Below are positions 12,901 through 27,900 of a stretch of 64,000 bases of DNA, one piece after another. Below the pieces are notes generated by a model, which searched no databases, had not been told where the DNA came from, and saw only the letters and a list, made by a program, of their open reading frames with translations. Location: NCBI GenBank assembly GCA_027574665.1, contig CM050654.1, positions 25,687,722 through 25,751,721 on the forward strand, in the 5' to 3' direction. Within the stretch, counting starts at the first letter, position 1, and each line of letters begins with the position of its first letter. The position numbers and the translations under genes were made by a program. The stretch comes from Rhynochetos jubatus. Taxonomy: Eukaryota; Chordata; Aves; Eurypygiformes; Rhynochetidae.

Positions 12901-15900
12901 TTTTGGTAACATGTGAAAACTGTATCAAAATGAGTTTCTCTTGTCTCTCCAGTAGTGGGTCCAGGTTGCAATCTTTAACTCATGGGAAACCCAAGACAAT
13001 TACAGTGACCTAGAAAAGTGCGTTTCCATTGGAAGCAAAAAATAGTACTTTGGTAAAATTGTGGGTTATAGATAAAAAACCCCATATTTTACTCAGTTTG
13101 CAAGTGTAATCAAACAAACAAAAATGTAAAATACAAAGGAAAAGGAGGTTCAGGTTAAAATTCTTCAAGCGTTATTTTTGATTCATGTCCAGCATGTATA
13201 CATGTCTAAAAATCATAGAATCACAAAATGGTTTGGGTTGGATGGGACCTTAAAGACCATCCAGTTCCAACCCCCCTGCCATGGGCAGGGACACCCTCCA
13301 CTAGACCAGGTTGCTCAAAGCCCCATCCAGCCTGGCCTTGAACACTTCCAGAGATGGAAATTATATCATACAAGCTTTGTAATATCTTGCGTAAGGACTG
13401 TTCAAATATAAAGAGTAATCTTACAAAGAACTATAACAGATAGGAAGAAAATTCCTGTCTGTTCTGAATAGTACGTGCTCTGGCCTGGCCATAGTGTTAG
13501 TTAAGATGCCTTACATCCCAAAGAGTGATTCAAAGAGACAAACTCGTTTGTAGGATTGATTTGAAAAGCCCTGCTGATAGTGTTGGTAGAAATAAATGGT
13601 CCGTCTATGGATAAATAAGTGAATAGAGTGAGGAAAATGTCTCGTTTTCATTGAAAAGTTAAAATAGGAAGAGGGATTGTAATCTAATGTGTGTACAGAT
13701 ATGCATGAGAATATGAGTATGTACAGACTATACTTCTTTTTATCCCTTAGGAGGGACATTGGAAGGTTAAAAACTGTGGAGACAGGTCTTTCTACGTTTG
13801 CAAAAAAGCAGGGGAATTTAATCATGTCTCTCCTGAGCTGGAATCAAGTTGTCCAGAGGTAAGGGGTTTTGTTTGTGTTAGAGCCTTACTGATAAAATAG
13901 AGTTATATAGGAAACCTCTAAATGTAGCTACAGAACATGTGGATGTAGGTAGATAACTTTAGTTTTTCATACTAAAGACATGCATGTTTTGTTATGAAAA
14001 ATCTCATTGTTTGCCTTAAAAGTATGTAAACTAAATTTTCATGTTAAGATTAAAAGCTTGCCCAAGATGCCTTTCATGGCTTAGTGCGTTGTCAGCGGTT
14101 GTGACCCAAGTTCCTATTCCTTTCTAGATCAAACGTGAAAACCCTTTTGTCCACCATCTGTGCAAATAATGGCTGTTACATGATGCCTCATCCCACACAT
14201 GGTTTTCATACACTGAAATGGAATGTCAGGGTGAAAAACAATCACTGTCATTGACACGGGGTGTGAACTCTTCCACTCGTACATTAGCATTCCTTTGGCT
14301 TTCAAACACAAACGGGAAGGAGCACAGCTATCTAAATAGGGCAGGGCAACAGGTTTTCAGGCTTTTGGGCTCTGCATTCTGGTAGTAAAAGGTAACATGT
14401 TGAAGTATGATTTTATTTGCCATTGTTCCTTTTCACAGTGAGCAACCTTGCAGACTTCGTGGTTTATTGGAAACTCCAGAGGAGTTTTGTATACCTCTTT
14501 TTCTGTCAACAAAAATCTCTCTAACTCATTTACTCTTTAGCTCATTGTCTCCCTTTTTAAATTTCCTGTCCTTTTTCTTGAGAAGTCAAGAAACACAACC
14601 AGTTCAGTTGAATTGTAAGGTTGAAGCTGAACTGTTTGGAGTCGGATGCGGTCTTTCCCCAGAAAGATCCCTTGTGCTGTAATACCGTTACAAGAAGCAG
14701 TAACTGCTTGGTTCCAGGTTAACCCTTCCAAAAGTTTAAGGTAACTGCATTCGTTTCATTTGGACCAACGTATTGCATCACTCAGTAATTCTGTGTTGTT
14801 AGGGTAAGAAAGTTTCTTCACAGTCCTGGCCATGTGAGAAATGTGCAGAGCAGCAAGACTTCCATTTGTAGTCAGGAGCTCGACAGCGCTTCAACTTCTG
14901 GTACCTCACAGGATCGAGACTCGGAGGTTGAGTCACTGGTTGTAGGTAGTTTGGTCTGCTCTGGCAAGCTTCCTACTCAGGGTAAATTTCTGCTTGTTGA
15001 TGTTTCACACCCTGTAAAAGCATATGCTGAACCCTGTTACAGTCCCTTGGTTCCAATAGATCATTTTCTTTCTAATGTGAAAGAAGTTATATTCATTTCA
15101 TCAAAAGAAGCCAGTACTAAACTTACTCAAAGCCACATTTGGTTTCAGATAATTTGTTTTGACAACTCCCTTTTAACATGCAGTGTCTCTGTTGTTGCTA
15201 TTTATTGGCTCAGTTTTCCAGGGCTGAGTCTTTATTTCATCCAGATTTACCTTTTTTCCCCTTTTTTCTATTGCTGACTTACCTTAAATGTGCAGAGTAT
15301 CTATTGTTGCTTCTCACATTTGATCTTTTGCTTCGTTAACCTTGTACTGTCATTCATGTTGGATTGCTGGTAGATTCTTAGGGAGCTTTGGCCTCGGGCA
15401 CAGTTGTTAGTTTTTCTGAAGCTTTATGGTCTTATGTGTTATTACTGAGCGTTCATCTCATGTTGATTTTATGACCTGTGTATCAGATGAACTAGCCTTT
15501 AACATTTTCTGTGGTTCTGCTGATTGCAGTTTTTGCAATATCAAGTTACCAGAAACCTGAGCTCTTTTTTTCCTACACTTCCATCATCCTAAGGCATAAA
15601 AATTGCTAAGCACTTCTTCCCTTACAGGTCCACTATTCTTTTTTCCTAGTCAGCAAGCTGTTACTGAGAATAAATATTTTATTGCAGAGGTCAGATTCTC
15701 TGGGCAGTTTTCCCCAACACTGAAATAATTGTTTTAAACATTTTCTTTCAAACAGCTTTTGAAACAGGTTGTGGAGCTGTCAGCTGCTTGATAACCGAGC
15801 TGGAGGTTTCTGTGTGCAGAAGTGACTGTATACTGGAGACTTTCTCCGGTCCTCTACACTTTAATCAGTGCATCAAAAGATAACACTGTAGTACTAAATC

Positions 15901-18900
15901 GAGCATTTGTCTTTATGGCTGTTGTAAGAGGAGAGAATTGTACTTTAAGAAGAGAATTGCTATTAAGGCAACAAAACCTCTTAAGGAGCAGGACGGCAGC
16001 TGCTCAGAATAAGGGTCCGTTTGGCCTCCTGTTCTGCCTCGCACAGGTGGTTGCACGTGATGTGTGTGAAAGGGCAGGACACGGCAAATACAGATAAACC
16101 TTCCCCCAGTTTTTCCTGGACCCCCAACCATTCAGGGAATTTCCTGAGCCTTTTTAAGATTTGTGTATCTAACGGCCTGCATTGGGTATCCCCTCCAAGT
16201 GCTTGTGTGGTTTCCTGTGAGCTCATGCCAACTCTTTGCATTCACAAGGTTACTTAGTGAGGAGATCTATAAATCGACTACCCTTTGAATGAAAGAATGC
16301 CACCTTCTATCCATGTTGAGTCTTCCTCCTGCTAGCTTAGCTTTGTTTGTCGTCCCCACGGTCGTGTACTGAATTAGTTGCCCACCCTCATGTCACTCAG
16401 TGTTTTGTAGACCCGTGTCGTACCCTCCCGAAGGCATCTCTTTCCAGGCTGAAGAGTCCCAGCCTGCTCAGTTCCTGCTTATGTAGAAGCAGCTCCATAC
16501 ATTTTGTCATCCTTGATGCCATTCTTTTCTAGTATCTTTTTCTAAAATTGGGAGTCAGAACTCCAAAAAAGGGCAAAAAGTGAATATATAAGGACAGAGT
16601 AACCTTCTCTGTTCTTTCCTCACAATTCTTAAGATTCAGTTTGACTGTTTGAGGAAATTAATGTTTCCTGGAACTTAACCCCCAGATCTCATTCTCATGG
16701 TGGGAGTGGGATAGCCGTCCCTCTGTTCATATGCAAAATGATTGGGGGGTGCAGGGGAGGTCCCCATGTGCGTCACTTCGTATTTTTCTGTATGGAATGC
16801 CATCTGCCATATTCTTGACCAATTACTGAGCCTTTTAAGTTTGGAATTTCTCAATCTGTGCTTGCTTCAGTGCAAGCTTACAAGCCTCCAGTTACTCCAC
16901 AATTTTTGTTATTTTTTTTAAAGTAAAGATTAGTGTCAAATTACTTCAGTCTTTAGGCACCAAGAAGGCTTTAAGAGGAAGGTTATGCAGTGTATTTGCT
17001 CCTGATTAAAATTTCCAAGAGGCTTGTATGCTTGTGCTTGCTTCATTCAAACGAGTGCATTTATCTATCCCTCAAGAGTTCCAGTTGAAGGGAACTAGAC
17101 AGGTGCTGTTTCTTACCTGCGTCCCTGTAGAGGGCTCTTTGGTCTTCCATCCCTGACTCCCCCGAGTTTAAGTGCACGTGGAGGTGAAGGTGCCGTTGCT
17201 GTGTACCCTGTGGGGCTGCCGAGAGCCCGCTGGATCCCCGGCACCGCCCAGCCCTCCGCACCTGCCAACACACTTTGCCCATCGGGAAATCCCAGCTCAC
17301 TGGTACGGGGATAGGGCAGAGCCCCAACACAGTTTGTTTTTGTTTGCAGAGCCAAGGTCTGAGCAAGGCATATGTGTTGTTCTCGAGGGAAACCACGGAA
17401 ATCACACTACAGCTCGTTCTGCTTCTGTGCTTTCGTGCCATATGAAGGGCTGTGCCGAGTTGTCTTCCAAGCACTGAAGGGGGGTGATAGTAAAAGGCAG
17501 CAGAGCTGTCAGCTACCCTGACAGCAAACGCTCCCAACTAGAAGCTTAAATTTGCCTCCCCTGAATCTGCAGGGCTGAGGGATGTGCATAATATTTGATT
17601 GCTGTCTGGGATAGGGCTGCCCCACCTTCTCATGTATTTTATCGTATCTGAGGATGGATTGCAGAAAAAGAGCATATCTGTTTCCACTTTTTCTCCTTTT
17701 GCTGTTAACGTCCCCATCAAGCAGTGTTTGATGGTGCCGTCAGGTGCTGTGCTTGCTCGCTGTTGCACTGCTTTGTGAGCTCCCCTGCAAGCAGCATCTC
17801 CCTCGTGGAAGAGGCAAAACGAGATCGACTGGTTTTCCTGCCTGTGTGTGGCTTCAAGTTTAGAGAGATGATTTATTATCTCTTTATTCTCTTGATTATT
17901 TGAAAGACTGAAGCAGAACGACTAGGCAGGTCTGCCGTGTGAACACAGGCAGAACTGGCACCAGCCCTGGTAGCATCTTTTGGGTACCCAGAGAAGAATC
18001 GTGGAATCACAGGATGGTTTGGGTTGGAAGGGACCTTAAAGACCACCTAGTTCCAACCCCCCTGCCATGGGCAGGGACACCCTCCACTAGACCAGGTTGC
18101 TCAAAGCAGTAATAATAAGAAGACATAAAAGATTAATAGTAAGAAATGTGGCAGGCTCACCACTGACTCAGCGTTCTGGCTCATCTGATAAACCATGAAA
18201 ATGTGTCATTTTAATTCAGCGTTATTAGAGTAGGAATGATTGTTAATGAATTTGTTTTTAAGTTCTATTTGAAAATGAGAAAGGGAGCTGAGAAAAGGTA
18301 AATAGCTAGAGCATTGCTGTGTGAAAACCCAGCAATTTCTGGAACGAATATTTCTGTTTGCAGTTGAAGTCAAAGAGCAGCTGTAATCGATTTTTATAAC
18401 AACTTAACTGAATCTGACATGGCAGTATTTACCCTGCACTTCAGATATTAGATATCAGCAAAGAGTTAGCCCAGGTGGAAGCCAACAAGTGCTGCTACAC
18501 CTTCATGGGAAGAGGTGGCTGTCTGAGGGGTTGGGCATACTTCCCTAGAACTCAGTCAGTAAAAGAACATTCCAAGTATAAAATTGAAACAAAAACAGTG
18601 TGTGTGGAGAGTGATTTAACCGTTGCCCACGTTTTTGTTATACCCATTGAAAATGTTACTCTGTGTGTGTGTGTATGTTAAGCCAGATTTTGCACAATCT
18701 AAAGGTTTAAACTTTAAACTTCTGTTAAATTTACCCACGTTTTCAGTTACCATGAGGGTAACTACGCTTGAACCACAGTACGAAGGAAAAGGGTGATACA
18801 GGGTGATGATCAGCCAGAAAGTACAAAAGGGGATCAAGTTTATAGCTATTATATAATAATTAATAATCTATAAAATAATGTTCATTTCTTTTAAGGGATG

Positions 18901-21900
18901 GGAAAGACATGGTGGATATTGTTACAAAATCGACAGTACCCCTCGAAGTTTTGAACAGGCTGCCAGTGGTTATTTCTGCCCATCTGCACTTGTATCAGTA
19001 ACAAACAGGTAGTTAATCCTATCAGAGAGCGTGAAGATACCTCTAACAAGGGCTGTTCTAACTTTAGAAGGTGTTGCATGGCTAAAGATATTACCCGTTA
19101 TGAAGTAATAATTGCGTGAGAGGCGAGCATAATTACTAACATTGGCTAAAATCAAAGGTGCGCTTCGCTTTATTTTTTTAATTGAAAATAAATTTAGTAA
19201 AAAGCAACTGTTAGGCTTATAAACACTTAGAGCAATGTGCACACGTGTGAGCATGCAGGAATCTAAACAAAATGCTTTCCAAGAGTTATGTACCATCTTT
19301 AAGAAACTTTATTAGTGTACTTGGAAACTATACTGAAAATTAAAATACATTTTAATAATTTTTATAATAAAAATTATCAAATTTTAATCCAAACCAATCA
19401 GTGTTTTATAGATATTTCTATTTATATATGCATTTTACATGAGTTCTCAGCAGATAGGGGGAGAGAGTAAATATTTGAAAGCATTTGAGCTCTGTCTTCC
19501 CTCTCTGTGTTCCTGTTTACCTGTATTCCAGCTTCAGCAAAGGCTTTCTCCTCTGCAGATGTCCAGATGCTTGGGTTTTCTCTGATCTCTTTGCAATTTA
19601 CCCTATATGTGGGATTGGCAATCAAGTTTAGGAATACCGATAGATATATTACGTATGTACTTTAACCTCCATGTATTTACTGGAGGAAAAAAAAAACCAG
19701 CTCACGGAGGAAATCTCCCCGCCTTTTAGGACGAGGGCAGAAATGTAACCACCAGCCATTAGATGAACGATAGCTAGAGATTTTAGGAAGGCACAGGCAA
19801 CCCCACATAAGTATTTATATCGACGGGAAGGTGGCCTGCCAGGTGGTTTCAGGATTGTGCCCAATGCATGCAGCGCTGTACCGCAGTACCACAGTAATCC
19901 TTACGGGGAGGATGAAGGACGAATTCTTGCAGCTGAGCATTTGCAGCTCAAACGTCACGGGGAGCTGAGGGAATGCTGCACTTCACTGGGAGAATGTCTT
20001 CTGTCTTTCTCTGCTTATTTATTTTCATTTGATTTGTGCTGGGTGTAGCCAGCACTGTTTATTATGTCAGTTCCCAGTTGGAGTGGCAAAGGGAGTTGTT
20101 AGTTTAATTTTTTTGTTTTTAAATTACTGCTGAGGCTTGTTGTTCTGCTGTGAAAAATGCAAAACCTTTTCAGTGTATTGGTCCTAAAATATTCATTAAG
20201 TAGTAGGTTGCAGAGGAAGGAGAGTTGGTATGAAAAGAGAACATGCAGAGGAAATTAAAATCAAAGTTCTCAGTCACTCTCAGTGTTACGGATACATTCA
20301 GTTTTTTATATTTATATCATCTCTGTCGTATTTAGCTGGTCTTTTCACAGTGTGAGAATCCAAGTTGCCATGCAAGTCTCTGTCAAACTGGGAATTTACT
20401 TTGCTGTGTGTATTTTCACAGGAAGCTGGTTAAGTGTGCTCATAAACTGAAGCATTTTTGTATAATGCTATACCGATTTATATGAATAAATTATGTTTAA
20501 GTGACAAGTTACTATATGCAACAGTTATTACTTGTTAAAAGGTGTAAACATCTCAGAACTTTAATGAAGAAATTAAAGAAGGAAAAAGCAATTCCTTCTG
20601 TTGTCAGATCAGCTAGTGCTTTGAGTCCTTCAGCTCTGGTTTCTTAGTCCTGTGTGTCTGGTTCCAATAGGATACTTCTCTGCAGCGCTTTCTCTTTTCT
20701 TTCTTCCACGGCTTTTTTCAGACCCTGCTATCTTTTCTCCTGCATACAAGGAGTATCTTAGTTTTATTTGTGCATCATTAACATATTCTGTCTTTACATC
20801 TTGTAGTTCAAGCATTCAGCTTGCAAGATCTTAGTCTACTGTTGCTTCTTATGTGCCCAAATGCTGGAAAAAAAATAGGGAAAAAAATGTGGTTTATGCT
20901 ACAGACTTGGGCCTGAAGTTTCCCACAGCATTGTGTAAAGAAAATTAAGTACCTCTTATATGTTTTTCTCTTGTCACATAACTTAAATAATTTCATGAGA
21001 GCTATTCACTGAAATACTGATTGACCTCTTTTATTCTAATAAACGTTTTGTCTTGGTTATTTTATTAAGGTTTGAACAAGCTTTTATCAACAGCATGATC
21101 CGTAGCATGGTAAAATCTGAGAGAACTTATTTTTGGATAGGATTGCAAGACCTTAACAACACAGGAGAATACTTTTGGCTAAGTACAGCAGGAAAAAATC
21201 GCTCCGTGACCTACACGAATTGGAACAAGTACCAGCCACGTGAGTAACATGCCGATAAAAAAAAACAAAGGCTTGGAGGGGGGTAGTGCGCTCTCTTCCC
21301 TCCACCAGCAGTGGCTTAGCAGTGATTGAAGAGTCCCGGCCCTTTCCTCCCTGCCTGGCCAAGGGAGCAGAGAGATAAGCTTGCATTTTCTGACAACTCT
21401 GTAACTTCCTACCATGGATTGAGTGAGATGAGTTGGCGGTTGCAGAGAAGCTGCAGTTTCCTTCCCCGCCGCGTGCTGTTATCGTGGGCTGCCTGGTTGT
21501 GACAGGATGCTGGATGTTGCTCGTCCCACCGCCAGTGTGGCGGAGGGAAAGTTAACAGTCAAAGTCTCCTTGCAGACACAGCGAATCCCTGAAATTTTTC
21601 TTTGTGAGGTGTTTTTCATACGTTTCTTTATGGCCTTTTCAAAGAGGCCATCGAGGCTTCCTGAGACTCCCAGCGTAAGGTCGCAGAGAAGGCATGAATT
21701 TTATTCGGTAACAGTCACAGTTTGTACTTTCTGTGAAAAAAAGAGGGTAGAGATTGCCTTAGGTACATTTCTGTCAATAACAGTTTGCTGATGCTGCGTT
21801 TGTTTCTTTGAGTTTGTTTGTTTTATAGTAATTGAAAGGAAAACATGCCAAGAAAACGAAACAAACCCCCAAAAATGAAATAGCTGTTCAACCAATGAAC

Positions 21901-24900
21901 TGTAAACCTCTTAGAAATACTACCTGAGAATAGGGACATCATAATAAAGACACTCCATTTCACTAATTGCTTCTCAGTTTTGGAGACTCTATATTTATTG
22001 CTTTGCTACTGCAGTTAGCAAAAATACTATTTTAAATTGCATTTCATCTCCTGCGTTACGTAAGAGGAACTCTTCGTCATGGCTCATTTTACAAGCTCAA
22101 GTCAGCCAAGACAGGCTTATAAACTAGTCACTAACCAGAGAATTTGCTACTTCTCCAAGTTCATCGAGCTTTTATCCAGAACCTGATGCCAATGAAACAG
22201 TCAATTCACCAAACATTCACAAAATTCAAATGCTTTATTCTGATAACACTATTCCCACGTCTAGGTCATTCTGGAGGATGTGTAGCTGTGCGAGGGCAGC
22301 ATCCCATCGGTTATTGGGAGGTGAAAAGCTGTAAAAACTTCGAAGCAATGTCATTGTGCAAGCAAAAAATCAATTCTTATGAAGAACCTGAACTTACTTT
22401 TCAAAAACATTTGAGTTCCTGCTATTTTGGATGGGAGTCAGAGGCTAATTTGCTCAACTGCTACAAGGTACGTGACAACTTGCTTTGAATTTTTCTGATT
22501 CTACATCGCCTTAAGGTTGCTCTGTTCCTAAAATATTTTTGGCAAAGCATTATTTCTTTCACTCAAGAAACAAAAATTAATTGTTACCATCCTTCACTGC
22601 ATTTTAAAGCGAGTGAAAGTCTTAAGAATCAGAACTGTACTTGGAGTATACGTGGCTTTACTGTAGGAAAACCTGTGAATAATATTTGATTTTTATGGGC
22701 TTCTGAAACAACTGCTCTCCAAAATCAACTACATTTATGACAGTGTTTATTTTATTGCAGATATTTCACAATGAAAAAGTTCTTATGAGAAGAACGTGGG
22801 ATGAAGCAGAAGCATTATGCCAAGATTTTGGAGCACATCTTGCTAGTTTTAGCCATATCTATGAAGAGACATTTTTAAACAATTTATTATATACAATTTT
22901 TGATAGGTAAATATATTTTTTAACACTGACAAGATTTATCTTAATTATACTGATGTGTAAAAAGAATATACAGTCTAGGTTCTTCCATCCTCTTTACTAG
23001 TGGCTGTAGAAGTCTCTAGCATGAACTTAGAAATGGGTGATAAGTAGTGTGTTAGCAACACTGTCATGTGATTCTTTTTGAAGATGATTTTTGTAGTAAA
23101 TGTCCAGCAGCTGTTAGTGTCAAGGTGATATTCTTGTGAATTAACATTTCTCCTTGAAATGGAGGTTTTAAATCCTATTTTAAATGTTTTCATCTTTAAA
23201 AATATAATTTAATATTTCAGTAGTAAAAACAGAGTTTACTTCAAGGATGGTAAAAAGTTAAGAAATGTATTACAGAATGATATATTGAATTAAAGAAGAA
23301 ATTAATATGGGTACTTGCACTATTTAAAAAATAATTTCTGAACTAGCTAAAGGAAAGGTGCATGAGAAATGCTATATCCTTTGTTTCCATCATAGGACAG
23401 AAGAAAGACAGTTCTGGATCGGATTTAATAAAAGAAACCCGCTTTCTGGAGGGACATGGCAGTGGTCTGACAGAACACCTGTAACTATCTGTATACTGTA
23501 TATTTCAGTAACCTTTCAAGTCGTATCTGAGCATAATTCACAACAATAAGCCTTGTGAGCAAATGTTGGCCAGGAAAACTGTTTGGTTTTCACATTTGCA
23601 TACTTGAAGTAATTGTTACAATAGGATTAATAGTACACTGCTGTTAAAATAGCAGCCTGTGCAAAAGGGCTGTGCGACTGGGGAAGGCGTTTGGTGGGAT
23701 GGCAAGGTTTGCAGATGCGTGCCTTCCTGCATAGCACGTTGTGTTTAGCCCAGCACCAGGCGTACGCAGAGTGAGCGTGTGCATACATATTTACAGATGC
23801 ACACGCGTTGGAAAGCCTTAGAGCTGTGCTTACGTGCTTTATTTTTTATTTGCATGCTTGCATTCAGAGCTAAGTCTTTCCTTTTTTAATGCCACTTTTG
23901 ATTCCGCGTCCTTGAAGATGTTTGTGCCACATGCCAAATTAACAGTTAGTACCTGGGATCTACGCACTTGAACAGCTGAAATAGGGTCCGTTTTTAAACT
24001 GCTGTTGGTTTTTGGCCTTATAGAACAGTGCCAGCTCTGCCATCACTGCTGAAGTCATTTCAGAATGTGAGTGCAAAGTTTAATCATGCAACGTGTTGAA
24101 CCACAGCAAAGGCTGTTGTTAGGTGTGGGCAACTACTGCTAATCATGTCAAAAAGTTGTTAGGTTTCATAGCTATTCAGTTATTTTTACAAAGAAGGAGT
24201 CTGATAGAAGGTGGGGAAGTTGAACAGCACATTGAGAGAACATGATTATGGACTCTGGTTTTCAGATTTTACCACTATAATTTAGGTGGTCCTCTAGTTG
24301 TTGCTTATGATGATCTTACCACGCACACCTCTTCAAATCCTTTTTTTCCTTAATGAGATTTTGAAATGCTTCATCTTGGATTGTCAATGAAAGATAATGA
24401 ATGTGCTGTTTTCAGGTTGTATCTTCGTTTCTGGAGAGCAAGTATGTTGAAGATGACTCAAGAAACTGTGGTGTGTTCAAAGTAAATAGAACGATCTTTC
24501 CAGCACACTGCAATGAAAAGCGTGAATGGATATGCAAAATACCAAAAGGTGAAATGTTAATTAACATACTATGTCTGTTACATCCATTGCTTGCAGCTCA
24601 GGAGAGACAAGGGAAAAGAAAATATCTAAAAGCTTGGTTTTTAGCCACATCTGGAGTTCTCCTCACTGGTCTTCTGCGTGAAATTGCAGCAAAGCTATAT
24701 GTGGCCATTAGGGGTTTTTGGCCAGTTAACAGGTCTGCTAGGTGCAGTCCATTTTAAAATGGATAGCAATGATTAGCAGTTAGTTAGCAAGTGTTAATCA
24801 AAGCTCTTATTTATAAAGGTTGCTAAAAATGTTTAGTTAAGTGTTGCAATTATTTCACTTTATTCCATGTTTAACTTCTTTTATTTTGTCCCTGAATAAG

Positions 24901-27900
24901 AATAGCAATACTCTTCATGATTTTTATTAAATCCTTACCATTTGGAGAAAGCAATTACAGTGAAATATCTCTTTTCATTCTTAATCAGCAAAGTTTTCAT
25001 TTATTTATGTATTTTTGCAGGTGTTAAACCAAAGAATCCAGTTTGGTACATATCTGGTATGAAAACATTTTCTTTTTTCACATCTTGAAACATTATAACT
25101 CGGAAATAAAATTTAAGCAGTGGTAAAAATAAAATAACTATGATGTTCTGAGCTAAAAATGTACATTAGGGAACATTGTGGGAACTTGTTGATAGAGATC
25201 AAAATCTGCCACTCTTCAGGAACACTGAAACATCAGCTACTACTTCGGTTAGGTAATGGAATGTTGCCAGTAATAAGCACAGGAGTTTGAAAACCTCTCC
25301 ATCACGTTAAAACTACCTTTTTGCAAAGGCTGGGCACCTCTCTTATTCTATCCTGTGGCACTGCAATAAGGGGTTTTTTTTTAACGTCCTCATACTGCAT
25401 TTATTTTCCCCATAAATTGTTACGTTAAATATGGTTCTGCTGTTGTGGCGTATTTGTCCTCTGACATGTGGTTTAAGGCGGGTCACATCGGTCACAAAGA
25501 ATGATACTTGAGTTTTTCCCCTGCACGCCACTGACTCTCTTGTTTTCTAGAACTGCCGTGGTCATATTATCAAGGAGCAGAATATCTTTTCCATGTCAAT
25601 CCTACGGACTGGGACACCTATGAGTTTGTCTGTGGCTGGCTTCGCAGTGGAATGGCAACAATAAATTCTTCTGGTGAACAAGCCTTTATTCAAAACAAAA
25701 TTAAGAAGGTAACAAAAACTATCCCTTTGAAAAAAATTAATCCTCGGGCAGTAACTGGCTATTTGCTGCTGCATCTTTTGGAATATCTGACCGTGACCAA
25801 AGGGATCCGTTGTGGTTCCTCAGGTGTTCACGCAGCAGTTTTCCATTTAACAGTTTGTCCATAAGTACAGATGTTTGAAATGGTCTTTGTAGTTTAAATC
25901 TTCAACTTGATGATTTGAAAGGTTTCTCTTGCGGAGAGCTGGCCAAGAATGAAGAATTACCAGTTTCTCTGCACCTTAGTTAAATCTAGAACTCTAAACC
26001 ATGGATGTGGTTTCTCATGACCATGGAAAACAGATTACCTTTTCCTCTGTGTGCACCAGCTTGGGCAAGATTCACATGTGTCCACACATTTGTATGATGT
26101 CTCCTGAATTAACCCCCTTTGTGACTATGGATATTTATATGAAAAAGAAGACATCTGCCTTTAAATTCCCTCATCTGGATGAAAGCAGAATTTCTGTGGA
26201 ACCACTCCGATGTAACAAACAAATTTGAAGCTGAGAAATAGCTGCAGAAGCAGATGAATTCCCAAGTAACTAAGTCTCTTTTCTTTTAGGTATTCTCAAT
26301 AAAAGCAAAATAAGGAAAATACAAAAAAACCCCGAAAGAATAAAAATATTCTGTCTGCCTTACTGAAGGCAAAGTTATACGCCTGTAACATAAAGGGATG
26401 GCATAGAATAATCTTTAAAAGAACAACTAGCGCTGGGTAGAAAAGCTCTTGACCCACACTTAGTTTTGCTTGTGCTGTGTACAGCCTTCTCTGCTTTTAA
26501 CCTATAACAGAAAGCCTAGGTAGAATTGTGTTGTATTAAGATGGCAGTTTTAAGTTTCCAGTTAATTTTGCGTCATTTTAATCTGCTATTTAAGTAATTT
26601 GGTATTAAAACACAATGAACTGGATTTAAACCAACAGTTCAGAGCAGAAATAGCTTATAACGGAAGAGCAGCATAACTGGCTAGGCTGTCATCTTCCACA
26701 TCTACCAGAGATTGTGATGTGATGTAATTACTGCCTTACCCAACGCTGAATGTTTATGACTTAACAAAATGTTGTAACTTTAAAAAAAGATGTACTTTTC
26801 CAACTTAAGGTCGCTTAAAATGGCTAATCAGAATGCTTGCTTAAAGTCACGTTTACTTACAAGAGCTACGTTAGAAGTGGATTTATCATTAAAAATAGTG
26901 GGTATTGTGGCAGTTTGTGAGCATTCTGTGCCGAAAAAGCTCAGTTTACTCCCTTGGCATTGGAAATCAGGTTAACTTCCTTGAAGCTTTGTCTCGGGAC
27001 ATAACATACGCAGCTATTTTAGAGCTTGCTGCCTTTGGCTAAGCTTTCCCAGTGGAGCAAGGTGTGTCCCTAAGCGATTGTAACCGTTTTCCTGTGGAAG
27101 CAGGAGTAAGGATGGCAATCAGTAAAATAATACTTGGCAGTCCAAGTAGACATTGCATGTGTCGTTAGAAAACTTGGTCAAAATTTCTTAGCGTGGAATT
27201 TGAAATCACGTTTATCACTATTTCTTTAAAACCTGTAATGTGCAGGCCAAATGCTGTGATAGGAAAACTAAACTCAGGGGCCAGGCAATACCAAAGTAGG
27301 CAGCATTTCTGAGCCTCTCCTTTGCCAGTAATGTCTACTTTCTTCATCTGATAGTGTATATAAACTGTAAGCTGGTGAAATCCTGACTGTAACTCCAAGG
27401 ACAGCGTGGCTGCCACAACACAGGCTGCACTTCAGTTCCTTCGGGAAAACAAAATTGCTTCTCAGAGCCAGGGTGACTCCTCCAGTGTCCTGCACATTCA
27501 GAACTCTGTTATTGCTGGCTTTTCCCCAAAGACCCTGAATCTGTGACCATTCGGTGGCTAACCCTGAAAGTGAAACCCGCTCAGAGCTTAAGGCAGAATC
27601 AAGTTAGCACAGTAGTAATAAGTGACTGTTTGAATTACGTACTTCTTTGGCTTTTCCATAATACTTTGCCTCTTAGGAGTGGAGGTCTAGACCCTTTCAT
27701 GTGAACAAGAATCAGTCTGGAAAGCATCAAGAGGAATCTCTCGCATGAGCTAAACAAAGTCAGTAGATGTTCATAGAAAACATTTTGGATACATTAAGGA
27801 CCAGCAGTATATTAACGCTAAAAGGAAATATTTGCTGTTGCCTGTTTTTAGGAGTTGGGGGAGAAAAAGAATTCTGGCCTAAGACTACAGTCCTTTTCAA

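Larger units (their letters stand above)
13859..18895 (+). other. intron 9 of PLA2R1 (largest intron)
   Basis: 5.0 kb, the longest intron. It carries an ancient CR1/L3-like relic (about 16,390-16,900) and a young CR1 fragment (17,996-18,106), both antisense. A short GT run lies at 18,660-18,677. The rest is unique sequence without recognisable exons or RNA genes. Confidence 0.85.

Noticed and set aside
18660..18677. GT microsatellite
   Set aside because: Only about six to seven units with an interruption; too short to be notable.
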